Source: Nodosilinea nodulosa PCC 7104
Lineage (GTDB): Bacteria; Cyanobacteriota; Cyanobacteriia; Phormidesmidales; Phormidesmidaceae
Assembly: GCF_000309385.1 (NCBI RefSeq)
Contig: NZ_JH976537.1
Coordinates: 5,849,388 to 5,913,387, forward strand
Direction of reading: 5' to 3'
Length of the DNA stretch: 64,000 bases
Within the stretch, counting starts at the first letter, position 1, and the number at the start of each line of letters is the position of its first letter. Below the pieces are notes generated by a model that was not told the origin of the DNA, did not search any database, and was given only the letters and a program-made list of their open reading frames with translations. This document shows positions 44,654 to 52,936 of this stretch, in pieces. The position numbers and the translations under genes were made by a program.

Positions 44654-47600
44654 CTACGAACTTCCCTGGCAGGCGACGGACAGACTCAGCGGGCCGTGGG
44701 CAGCGGTAGCAGCGTCTGGGGCAACGAGCCGGACTGCTCCATTGGGAGCAATCTGCAATGCGGTGGCTTCAATTAGAGGCGGGGTAGAGGGGCGTCCGTG
44801 AGACATAGAGACGTTCACAGGGGAAAGGTTTGGCTCAGGCAGCGAGGCTGATCGAGCCACCAGCCTGCGGCGATCTTGCCAGTCGGCATCGTCATCTAGC
44901 TGCTGCTCTGGGTTGGGCGGCAGGCCACCTCGCCCCGTGACCACAAAAGAATTGCCCTGGCTGGCCGGGCAGCCTTGGGCAATCAGGCGGGAGGGATCGA
45001 TCAGGTCAGTGGGTAGCGCGACTAAGCCAGAGGTGAAATCAACGCCTGCGGTGGTGACGGCGATCGCCCCGCTTAGCGATGAGGTGGCCCCGGTTGCCGT
45101 GATGTCGCTCAGGGGGGTGAGGGACGGACGAGGCTGAATGCCAAAAATCTCAAAGGCGTTGATGCTGACGTTGCCCCCCCGAAAGTCTTCGGAATTGGCG
45201 CTGATGTCGCTATTTTCCCCAGGCACCGCAACCAAAAATTGGGTGTCAATCGCGACGTTGCCACCGGGAATGTCAGAGCCTGTGGCGTTGGTGGTGATGT
45301 TGCTGCCGTTTCGCAAAACGATCAGCGGCGATCGCAGATTGACATTGCCACCCCCGCCCGTCGTATCGGCGCGAATGCTGCCCTGCTGGTCCAGAAAAAT
45401 ACGATTTGCCTCTGCAAATAGAGAGCCTGCACTGCCAGTACCCGCACTGCTGACGGTCACTTCCGCCTGATTTTGAATGTTGAGGGTATCGGTTAAGAGC
45501 GTTAAGTTCCCCCCCGCCCCACTGCCCTCTGTGCCAGCGGCAATGATGGAGCCAGCTCCGGTCAGCGTAATCGATTCTGGCGCAGCGATGGTCAATGCTC
45601 CCCCCTGACCGCTGCTGGAGGTGGAGGCAGAGATTTGAGCACCGTCCTGAAGCGTTACTCGGACATTCTGCCCATTCCCTCGGGGCTGAATGGTTAGGTT
45701 CCCAGCAGGCCCGGTATTGGTGGTGCCAGCAAAGAGACCGCTGGTTGCACCCGACAGCTGTAAATCTGGCGTGTCTACGGTGATGTCGCCAGCACGACCG
45801 CTACTAGAGGTTGTGGTCAGCAGTCGCCCACCGCTGTTTACGCCTACCCTATCGGCACTGACGGTAATGTTGCCCGCGTCTCCATCTCCAGACGTGGATG
45901 CCGAAAGCTGAGCGTTATTGATAGCTGAGAGCGATCGCGCTGTGATATCAATATCACCCCCTCGACCGACGGCTCCTGGATCAAGCGTGCTGATCACATC
46001 GCCCCCATCAAAGGAAACGGTGCCCCCGGATTGAATCTTAATATTTCCTGCATTGCCCTGGCCCTCGGCATTGGTGATGATTCTTCCCCGGTCGGCGACC
46101 GTCAGGGAGCCTGTGGTAATCGCGACATCGCCGCCGCTTCCCGTCGAGCCTTCGGTTGCCGAAGTGAACACTCCACTGATGTTTTCAGTAAAAATAGGGG
46201 CTGCGCCACGAATCTGCACAGAATCACTAGCGTTGATCACAACGCGACCTGCATTGCCGGTGCCGCCCGTATTGGCGGTATTCACAGCACCGCCATTGGT
46301 CAGAAACAGCGAACCCGTGGTGATAGTTACATCTCCCCCCTGGCCTGTAGCGCCTGGCTCCACTTGGGTGAAAATCGTGCTGGCATAGTCGCCAGTGGGG
46401 TTTTCACCGTCAATGGAGACGCGATCGCGGGCATCAATAATCACGCTGCCCGCATTGCCTTGCCCCCTTGTGCTGAAATCCAGCACCCCCCCCTCTGCAA
46501 AAGTCAGGGTTCCTGTGGTGATGGCAATACCACCCGTGTTACCGATCGCGTTAGTTTGTACGACGCCGAGCACGTAACTGTCATTAAAAGAGACGGCATC
46601 ACGGGCATTAATAATCACCCTGCCTACGTCCCCCTGCCCGCTGGTAGCAGCAATCAGCCGAGAATTTCCTTCAAGAAATAGCGATCCTGTGGTGATAGTC
46701 ATATCACCGACATTGCCCGTGCCTCCGGGAAGCACTTCGATGCGGGCGGTCGCGTTATTTAATAGGTTGACTGATTCTGTGGCATCAATCTGAATGCCCC
46801 CTGTTTGGGCACCAACAAAGCCTGAACCCCCATCAATGCCGACTCGAATTCTACTTTCATCACTCAGCGTCACATTGCGGGCTGCGATCGCAGCACTACC
46901 GCCTTCATCCGCAAGCAGCGTTATTCTGGAATCGTTGATTAGCGAAACATCGGCGCGGGCAATACTGTCGGGAAAAGTCAGTTGCCAATCGTCGAGAGCC
47001 GTCACCAAACCAATGGTTCCCGCCCCACCTACGCTGCCTATATCGACATAGCTACCCGGACTGGCTAACCGCCCATCATCCAACACCACCGGGCCGCCAA
47101 CCAGCAGTAAATTTTGCCTGAGGGGAACCTGCAACCCCGAGTCATCAAACGTGGATTGATTGACAATTGGCTGGGGCATTTGGTTAAAAAACAGCGCGTT
47201 AGGATTGACAGTCAGCAGCTGACTGGGCAATGGCTGAGCGGCATCGCTGCTAAACACCTCCCCATTGGGAAAGCCGATCGCATTGGCCGTTGTGGCCACA
47301 AAAGAACCGCCAATATCCAGCGCTCCATTGGGGCCAAATAAAATGCCGTTGGGGTTGAGAAAAAACAGGTTAGCGGTGCCATTGGCCTGAATCAAACCAT
47401 CAATAGTAGAGGCAGATGCACCCGTAACCCGAGTCAATATGTTTTGTACATCGGTGGCATTGTTGAAGTAGGCAGAGCCACCGTCGGGCACCGAAAACTG
47501 GCTAAAACTGTGGAACAGGTTGCCCCCCCGCCTCGCTCCCCCATCAATCTGAAAATTAGGATCGCCTGAAACCTGCGATCGCTCCCCTACCGGCAGCGTG

Positions 47601-47701
47601 TCGTCAGAAATGACCTGGGCCGCGATGGGTTGAGAAAGCTCTAAAACCCCCAGCACAATGCCCACTATCACTAATCCTGTGCTCCAGTAGGGTTGGCTCA
47701 T
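44654..47701 (-). CDS. Two-partner-secretion exoprotein 1 (filamentous-haemagglutinin type)
   Basis: A 1015-residue paralogue of the downstream exoprotein with the same TPS domain (NLFHSFSQFSVPDGGSAYF, NLFFLNPNGILFGPNG), a longer beta-helix rich in GDVTITTGSL-type turns (at least eight) and the same C-terminal cap (LIAQGCPASQGNSFVVTGRG). It is first in the 18-kb locus and lies 78 bp before the second copy, which points to tandem duplication followed by change in the number of helix turns. Export through a TpsB partner is expected. The 189-bp upstream spacer presumably holds the locus promoter. Confidence 0.92.
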   Translation of the reverse strand: MSQPYWSTGLVIVGIVLGVLELSQPIAAQVISDDTLPVGERSQVSGDPNFQIDGGARRGGNLFHSFSQFSVPDGGSAYFNNATDVQNILTRVTGASASTIDGLIQANGTANLFFLNPNGILFGPNGALDIGGSFVATTANAIGFPNGEVFSSDAAQPLPSQLLTVNPNALFFNQMPQPIVNQSTFDDSGLQVPLRQNLLLVGGPVVLDDGRLASPGSYVDIGSVGGAGTIGLVTALDDWQLTFPDSIARADVSLINDSRITLLADEGGSAAIAARNVTLSDESRIRVGIDGGSGFVGAQTGGIQIDATESVNLLNNATARIEVLPGGTGNVGDMTITTGSLFLEGNSRLIAATSGQGDVGRVIINARDAVSFNDSYVLGVVQTNAIGNTGGIAITTGTLTFAEGGVLDFSTRGQGNAGSVIIDARDRVSIDGENPTGDYASTIFTQVEPGATGQGGDVTITTGSLFLTNGGAVNTANTGGTGNAGRVVINASDSVQIRGAAPIFTENISGVFTSATEGSTGSGGDVAITTGSLTVADRGRIITNAEGQGNAGNIKIQSGGTVSFDGGDVISTLDPGAVGRGGDIDITARSLSAINNAQLSASTSGDGDAGNITVSADRVGVNSGGRLLTTTSSSGRAGDITVDTPDLQLSGATSGLFAGTTNTGPAGNLTIQPRGNGQNVRVTLQDGAQISASTSSSGQGGALTIAAPESITLTGAGSIIAAGTEGSGAGGNLTLLTDTLNIQNQAEVTVSSAGTGSAGSLFAEANRIFLDQQGSIRADTTGGGGNVNLRSPLIVLRNGSNITTNATGSDIPGGNVAIDTQFLVAVPGENSDISANSEDFRGGNVSINAFEIFGIQPRPSLTPLSDITATGATSSLSGAIAVTTAGVDFTSGLVALPTDLIDPSRLIAQGCPASQGNSFVVTGRGGLPPNPEQQLDDDADWQDRRRLVARSASLPEPNLSPVNVSMSHGRPSTPPLIEATALQIAPNGAVRLVAPDAATAAHGPLSLSVACQGSS

Positions 47702-47890
47702 TTGATGCTCTTCACTTCCATCGCTGGCTAGGGTTTAATCGAAGCTATCTGACTTGGAAAGCGACCCGTTTTAATTAAACTAATGACAAGAACCTCTGAT
47801 TGATTTGATTCAGCGCTACTATTTATAAACAGGTTCTTGATCGGCTATTTTTAAATCGCAGGATTCCGATTCACCTCATCACCTAGACCC

Positions 47891-48097
47891 ATGACTATTG
47901 CCCTCGTTCTACTGATACTCGGCTTGTTGACCCAGGTGATTGTTTTGGTCACCTGGCGATCGCCGCTGGTGCGCTTCAATCGCAGTTGTCAAACCTGTGG
48001 CTATCAAATTCCGCCCATGGAGCGTCCCCCGGCCTTCCACGACTGCCCCGAGTGCGATCGCCTATTTAGCCTCAGTGACCCGCTGCCCCGCCGCTAG
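47891..48097 (+). CDS. Small membrane protein with a zinc ribbon
   Basis: A 68-residue protein with one N-terminal helix (LVLLILGLLTQVIVLVTW) followed by a zinc-ribbon pattern, C-Q-T-C-G ... C-P-E-C, 17 residues apart. Both features in so short a frame argue that it is real. It overlaps the 3' end of the convergent efflux gene by 26 bp. No ribosome site is obvious. I do not recognise a named family. Confidence 0.55.
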   Translation: MTIALVLLILGLLTQVIVLVTWRSPLVRFNRSCQTCGYQIPPMERPPAFHDCPECDRLFSLSDPLPRR

Positions 48098-49670
48098 GTT
48101 TGGCTGGCTTGAGCAGCAGCACCAGCAGGGCCGCCGCAAACAGGGCATAGCCCATAAACAGAAAGCAGTCGTTAAACGACATGACGTTGGCCTCCCGGTG
48201 TACAAGTTTGGCAATTTGAGCGATCGCCTGATGGTGGGCAGCAACCGGGTCAGCCCCCTGCCCGGTAAAAAACTGGGTCAGTTGGTCAATGCGATCGCGG
48301 GTAATCGGGTTCGAGAGCGAAACCGCATCCACCAGCCGGTTGGAGTGAAACCGCTCCCGCTGGGACTGAATCGTGCCCAGGATGGCAATGCCCACCGAGC
48401 CGCCCAGGTTCCGCGACATGTTGAAAATGGCCGAGGCCGAGCCGATCTGCTTGGGCTCAATGCCAGCGGTTGAGATGCTGGAGAGGGGTGTGATAATCAG
48501 CGGCTGGCCCAGGGCTCGCACAATCTGGGCCGGAATCAGCTGCTCCATGCCCGTGTCGTGGCTCATGTGGGAATTCATCAGACAGCTGACCCCAAACAGC
48601 GACAGCCCGATCGCCACCAGCAGCCGCAGGTCAACCCGCTGCATGATCTTCGGCACAAACGGGATGATAAACAGCTGAGGAATCCCGGCCCACATGATCG
48701 TCTGGCCAATTTGCAGGGCGTTGTATTTCTGCACCTGGGCCAGGTACAGCGGCAGAATATAGGTGGAGCCATACAGCCCCAGCCCCAGGGCCAGGGTAAT
48801 TACCACCGAGAGGCCGAAGTTGCGTCGCCCCAGCAGGCGCAGATTCAGCAGCGGTTGCTGGCGGGTGAACTGAATCACCACAAACAGCGGCAGGGCGATC
48901 GCCGCCACGATCGCCGCCCGCTGAATCTCCACCGAGCCAAACCAGTCCTTGCGGTTCCCCTCATCGGCAAAAAACTCAAAGGCGGCAAACCCGATCGCCA
49001 TCGTGGCAATGCCCCACCAGTCGCCCTGCCGCAGCAGATTCAGCTGCATCGGCTTGGGGGCCAGCCCATACCACACCCCCGCAATCAGCATCAGACCGGG
49101 AATGATGTTGATGTAGAAGATAAACTCCCAGCCGTAGTTGTCGGTCAGCCAGCCGCCGATTGTCGGTCCGATGGAGGGGGCAAAAATGGCCGTAATCGAG
49201 AACATTGCCAGCCCGATCGGCTGCTTGGAGGGCGGCAGCGTCAGCAAGATCACCGTAAACGACATCGGAATCAGCACCCCGCCCGCCAGCCCCTGCCCGG
49301 CCCGAAACAGCACCATCATCGGCAGGTTGACGGCAAAGGCGCAGGCGATCGAGAACAGCAGAAACAAGACGGCATTTCCCAGCAGGTAGCGCCGCAGCGA
49401 AAACACCTGGGACAGCCACCCGGTGGTGGGGATAACCACAATCTCAGCGATCAGGTAGCCAGTCGAGATCCACGAGCCTTCATCGATGGTGGCGCTGAGC
49501 GCTCCGGTAATGTCGTTCAGGGAGGCATTGGTCACCTGGATATCCAGCACGGCCATGAATGCGCCCAGCAAAGTGGCCACCACCCCAACCCAGTCTCGAA
49601 ACGAAACCGTTTTTTCGGCGGGCGCAGGGGCAGCGCGGGGGAAAGCGGCGGCAGGCGACAGCTGGCTCAT
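48072..49670 (-). CDS. emrB: DHA2-family multidrug efflux permease (EmrB type)
   Basis: Major facilitator of 532 residues with 14 predicted helices, matching the EmrB/QacA group of drug/H+ antiporters. Motif A/C-type segments can be read: TGYLIAEIVVIPTTGWLSQ, RAGQGLAGGVLIPMSF and IFAPSIGPTIGGWLTDNYGW. Its start overlaps the end of the membrane-fusion gene by 4 bp, so they form a coupled pair that exports hydrophobic or uncoupler-like compounds, possibly with an outer-membrane channel encoded elsewhere. A 116-bp promoter module lies upstream of the pair. Confidence 0.92.
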   Translation of the reverse strand: MSQLSPAAAFPRAAPAPAEKTVSFRDWVGVVATLLGAFMAVLDIQVTNASLNDITGALSATIDEGSWISTGYLIAEIVVIPTTGWLSQVFSLRRYLLGNAVLFLLFSIACAFAVNLPMMVLFRAGQGLAGGVLIPMSFTVILLTLPPSKQPIGLAMFSITAIFAPSIGPTIGGWLTDNYGWEFIFYINIIPGLMLIAGVWYGLAPKPMQLNLLRQGDWWGIATMAIGFAAFEFFADEGNRKDWFGSVEIQRAAIVAAIALPLFVVIQFTRQQPLLNLRLLGRRNFGLSVVITLALGLGLYGSTYILPLYLAQVQKYNALQIGQTIMWAGIPQLFIIPFVPKIMQRVDLRLLVAIGLSLFGVSCLMNSHMSHDTGMEQLIPAQIVRALGQPLIITPLSSISTAGIEPKQIGSASAIFNMSRNLGGSVGIAILGTIQSQRERFHSNRLVDAVSLSNPITRDRIDQLTQFFTGQGADPVAAHHQAIAQIAKLVHREANVMSFNDCFLFMGYALFAAALLVLLLKPAKPSGGAAGH

Positions 49671-51010
49671 TTGGTTTCGACGGTGGTGATCACCGACATA
49701 CCCGAGGTAATCAGCGTTTCGTAGCCCCGAATGCTGGCGGCATTGAACACAATTTTGACGGGAATTCGCCGCACAATTTTGGTGAAATTGCCCGTGGCAT
49801 TGTCCGGGGGCAGCAGGGCAAAGTCGGCCCCCGAGGCGGGCGCGATGCTATCGACGGTGCCGGTAAACCGATGGTTTGGAAAGGCGTCAATCTCGATGTC
49901 AACCGGCTGCCCGGGCCGCATATGCTCTAGCTGGGTCTCTTTAAAGTTGGCCACAATCCAGGGCGTCGGCTGGACGACCGACATCAGCGTTTGGCCGGGC
50001 TGCACCCGCTGCCCCACCTGAACGGTTTTATTGCCAATGCGTCCGGCCATGGGAGCGGCGATCGCCGTATACGACAGCTGCAAGTCTGCGTTTTTAAGTT
50101 CGGCTTCCGACTGCGCGATCGCCGCCAGGGCAGATTGGTACTGCCGCCGGCTGGCTTCCGTTTGCTGGGCTCCGGCCTGGGCCTGCTGCAGCGTGCCCTG
50201 AGTGGCTTGCAGCTTGCCCTGGGCATTGTCTAAGCTTTTCTGGGCCTGCACCACCCGCGCCTGGGCCTGGCGAATTTGCTCTTGCAGCGCCGTTTGCTGG
50301 GCCAACAGGGCGTTGTAGGTGGCTTTAGCCGCATCTAGCTGCTGCTGGGGCAGCGCCCCTTGTTGCACCAGTTCGGTGTAGCGATCGAAGTTGAGCTTGG
50401 CATTGGCCAGATCGGCCTCAACCTTGGCCAGGTTGGCCTGGGCCACGGGCACGCCCGCCTGGGCCTCTGCCAGCGCAGCCTCCAGGGTTGAAATGCTGGC
50501 CTCTGCCGCGTCGATATTCCCCAACGCCGAAGTAGTCTGCCCCTGGGCGGTGGTCGCCACCACGCCAATATTGGCCTGGGCCACATCGGCCTGATGCCGC
50601 GCCACCTCCAGGGCCGCTTGAGACTGCTGCCGCGCCACCTCGTAGTCCCTCGGGTCGAGATGCACCAGCACCGTACCCGGCGCGACCTGCTGGTTATCCT
50701 GCACCTCAACGCTAATCACGGTGCCCTCAATGCGGGCGTTGATGGGGTGAATATCGGTGGTCACATAGGCGTCGTCGGTGGACTCGTGCACCGACGCAAA
50801 GCGCCACCAGCGATAGCCAAAAATACCGCCAGCCGTCAACCCCAGGGCCAGCAAAACGACCAGGAGCCACTTGCGGCGGGCCTGGGGCGGCTTTGCAAGC
50901 GGCACCGGCGGTTCAACCGCTGCTGCGACAGCAGGTAGTTTGCCGTCTAAGGCGGGTGGTTTATGGCCGTCGAGGGTTTGATTGTCATGGGCTGAGCGAT
51001 CGAGTTCCAT
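49667..51010 (-). CDS. emrA: HlyD/EmrA-type membrane fusion protein
   Basis: A 447-residue periplasmic adaptor. One membrane helix (WLLVVLLALGLTAGGIFGY, residues 48-68) is followed by the first lipoyl half (TTDIHPINARIEGTVISVEV), a long alanine/glutamine-rich coiled-coil hairpin (residues 120-290), the second lipoyl half (SYTAIAAPMAGRIGNK) and a beta-barrel (PWIVANFKETQLEHMRPG). It precedes and overlaps the EmrB-type permease. The 116-bp module copy d is located 234 bp upstream and should drive both. Confidence 0.92.
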   Translation of the reverse strand: MELDRSAHDNQTLDGHKPPALDGKLPAVAAAVEPPVPLAKPPQARRKWLLVVLLALGLTAGGIFGYRWWRFASVHESTDDAYVTTDIHPINARIEGTVISVEVQDNQQVAPGTVLVHLDPRDYEVARQQSQAALEVARHQADVAQANIGVVATTAQGQTTSALGNIDAAEASISTLEAALAEAQAGVPVAQANLAKVEADLANAKLNFDRYTELVQQGALPQQQLDAAKATYNALLAQQTALQEQIRQAQARVVQAQKSLDNAQGKLQATQGTLQQAQAGAQQTEASRRQYQSALAAIAQSEAELKNADLQLSYTAIAAPMAGRIGNKTVQVGQRVQPGQTLMSVVQPTPWIVANFKETQLEHMRPGQPVDIEIDAFPNHRFTGTVDSIAPASGADFALLPPDNATGNFTKIVRRIPVKIVFNAASIRGYETLITSGMSVITTVETK

Positions 51011-51168
51011 GGCTAAATCAAACGCATGATGTTTAGGACGTTACAGGGGCCAAAATTCAGAATTGTTTTGGAAATAACCGCAAGCTGAGCGGAGTCGAAG
51101 AAAATAAGCTCGTTTTCATCGTTGACGGCGAAAGCCTTTTCATGAGCGGTTGGTTTGGAAATGGAATC

Positions 51169-51249
51169 AAGAATGGACTCGAGTAGCAGATGTAGCTTTC
51201 CTTTTGCCAGCAAGCGTTAGCGGTGCGGTGACAGATGGGAATCACTATA
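51169..51249 (-). other. Leader region shared with copy e
   Basis: From the -10 of module copy d, about 80 bp downstream remain alignable with 54139-54221 after copy e (including CAAAAGGAAAG / CAAAAAGGAAGG and AGTCCATTCTTG / AGCCCATTCTTG). Two one-base length differences argue for a conserved RNA leader or common ancestry rather than a conserved peptide. Confidence 0.5.
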
Positions 51250-51359
51250 CGTAATCGCCTCTATCTTGTCGTCCCTTCCGAGTTGAGGCTTTCGCCCCAC
51301 AGAACGGTTGATTGATCGGTCCACCCTAAGGAGGAATGCGATCTCCAACTAAAGTTGGA
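51244..51359 (-). promoter_or_regulatory. 116-bp promoter module, copy d
   Basis: On the minus strand: palindrome TCCAACT-TT-AGTTGGA (51359-51344), GGACCGATCAATC, GGGGCGAAAG, CTCAACT, GACGAC (51273-51268), 18 bp, TATAGT (51249-51244). It points at the EmrA/EmrB-type pair. Confidence 0.78.
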
Positions 51360-51389
51360 CTCAAGCTAGAGCTGAGGGCCTGGTAAACC

Positions 51390-51512
51390 GCTGGTTGACT
51401 GGCAAAACCATTGAAACCCTTATCCTGCCGTAGGTTGGTGTTGAGCGAAGCGTAACCCAACACCATTACCGATTTTGTTGGGTTACGCTAACGCTAACCC
51501 AACCTACGGCAG
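51390..51512. repeat. Dispersed palindromic repeat, family A copy 7 (best preserved)
   Basis: Complete left terminal motif GCTGGTTGACTGGCAAAACC (51390-51409), CTGCCGTAGGTTGGTGTTG, the central TGTTGGGTTACGCTAACGC and a right arm ending AACCCAACCTACGGCAG. Similar bases continue to about 51545. It carries the same ACCCAACCTACGGCAG stretch that the IS110-type element has entered near 59.1 kb. Confidence 0.75.
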
Positions 51513-51635
51513 CAAAGGTTGGGTAACCCTGCGTTTCACTCAGCCTCCACTGAAAATGGTTCAGGCAGTCAAGATGAGGGCACCCCAAACCTGTAAGTTT
51601 ATGGTTCTGGTAAATAACTCTGGCGATAACGTTAG

Positions 51636-51830
51636 CTAGAATGCTCCCCAAACGCGCTGGAGATTTTCCTCGTTTATCTGTATCAAGTTTTGATCAAATG
51701 ACATCGATAAAAAAGGCTGTGCCAAAGCTGATGAAACGGAAGCTTCTGTAATTAGCAGGCTGTTGAGCAATACCAGAACTGGAGTTGTCACAGCAATGAT
51801 GATGTGGGTCGTCACGAAAATTTTTGGCAT
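51636..51830 (-). CDS. Small secreted or membrane peptide of unknown function
   Basis: The ATG at 51830 has a good ribosome site (TTGAGGA, 8 nt upstream) and gives 64 residues: a hydrophobic N-terminus (FVTTHIIIAVTTPVLVLLNS) followed by a polar tail (FDQNLIQINEENLQRVWGAF). It may be a short exported peptide. An AT-rich TATATA lies about 65 bp upstream. I do not recognise the family, and low-complexity hydrophobic frames can arise by chance. Confidence 0.4.
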   Translation of the reverse strand: MPKIFVTTHIIIAVTTPVLVLLNSLLITEASVSSALAQPFLSMSFDQNLIQINEENLQRVWGAF

Positions 51831-52021
51831 CGGTACAGTCCTCAATTTGAAGTGGATTGAATAAATCGAGAGCCCTGCCGGGGATATATAGCTAGCCAGT
51901 CAGGTTAAAACATTTCTGCTCAAAACGCCCAAACGCCCAAACGCTTCTGAATGTCTTAACCTGATCGACTACGACTATAACCGGAAGGCATTTTCACCTC
52001 GCGTTTGCCCTCAGACCACCG

Positions 52022-52765
52022 TCACGCGCTAAATCCGCCGTCAATCATCAAATTTGCGCCAGTGATATAGCCCGATTCAGGCCCCGCCAGATAGGCAACC
52101 ATGGCCGCCACCTCTTCGACCGTGCCGTAGCGAGCCACCGCGATTTGCGTTTTGAGCATCTCCGCCATTTCACCCTCCGCAGGATTCATGTCCGTGGCGA
52201 TGGGGCCGGGCTGGACGTTGTTGATGGTGATGCCGCGCGGGCCTAGATCCCGCGACAGCCCCTGCACTAGGCCCTGGAGGGCCGACTTGCTCATGGCGTA
52301 GACGCCGCCGCCCGGAAAAGGCATCCGTTCGGCGTTGGTGCTGCCGATGTTGATGATGCGCCCGCCCGACTGCATGTGCTTGACGGCGGCCTGAGTGGCG
52401 ACGAACACGGCCCGCACGTTGATGGCAAAGGTGCGATCGAAGTCCTCCAGCTTGAAGTCGTCGATGGGGGCGATCGCCAGCACGCCCGCGCTGTTGACGA
52501 GGATATCGATACCCCCTAGCTTGGCGACGGTCTGTTCAACGGCGGCGGCCACCGCACTGGCATCGGCGCTGTCGGCCTGAATGGCGATCGCCTGCACGCC
52601 AAAATCCTGCGCGGCCTGGAGCACAGCTTTAGCCGCATCGGGGGAGCTGGCGTAGGTAAAGGCAACGTCAGCGCCTTCGGCAGCCAGTCGCTTGACGATC
52701 GCGGCTCCAATGCCGCGACTGCCGCCCGTAACCAGGGCGCGTTTGGTCTTCAGGGTGTGGGTCAT
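52022..52765 (-). CDS. Short-chain dehydrogenase/reductase
   Basis: Classical SDR of 247 residues: TGGSRGIGAAIV, NSAGVL, catalytic Ser in INIGSTNAE, Tyr and Lys in VYAMSKSAL, ending GANLMIDGGFSA. Close in type to ketoacyl-reductase-like SDRs of detoxification clusters. Start at the ATG 52765 (the frame could begin at a TTG two codons earlier). An ISKra4-type element sits 171 bp upstream, between this gene and the promoter module at 54216-54331, so the gene may have lost its original promoter. Confidence 0.9.
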   Translation of the reverse strand: MTHTLKTKRALVTGGSRGIGAAIVKRLAAEGADVAFTYASSPDAAKAVLQAAQDFGVQAIAIQADSADASAVAAAVEQTVAKLGGIDILVNSAGVLAIAPIDDFKLEDFDRTFAINVRAVFVATQAAVKHMQSGGRIINIGSTNAERMPFPGGGVYAMSKSALQGLVQGLSRDLGPRGITINNVQPGPIATDMNPAEGEMAEMLKTQIAVARYGTVEEVAAMVAYLAGPESGYITGANLMIDGGFSA

Positions 52766-52936
52766 GGTCAATACCTGGAGTGGGGGTTAGTTTGAGATCG
52801 GTAAACGTCTAGACCAATTATGGGAAACTGCTGCTGCACCTGCTGGGCCCCATCGCCATCGAGGTGAAACCAGGTGCCAGAGCCACAGAAAAAGCCGTAG
52901 CGTAGGGCAATACCTTCAAGATTGGCAAACGGTAAA

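Noticed and set aside
48558-49724. A 388-residue plus-strand open frame opposite the efflux permease gene
   Set aside because: Low-complexity Gln/Asn/His/Arg composition, no domain, fully antisense to a 14-helix transporter with family motifs.
51013-51213. Minus-strand 66-residue frame between module d and the EmrA-type gene
   Set aside because: The matching leader after copy e breaks this frame by one-base indels, so a conserved peptide is unlikely; it is described as leader instead.
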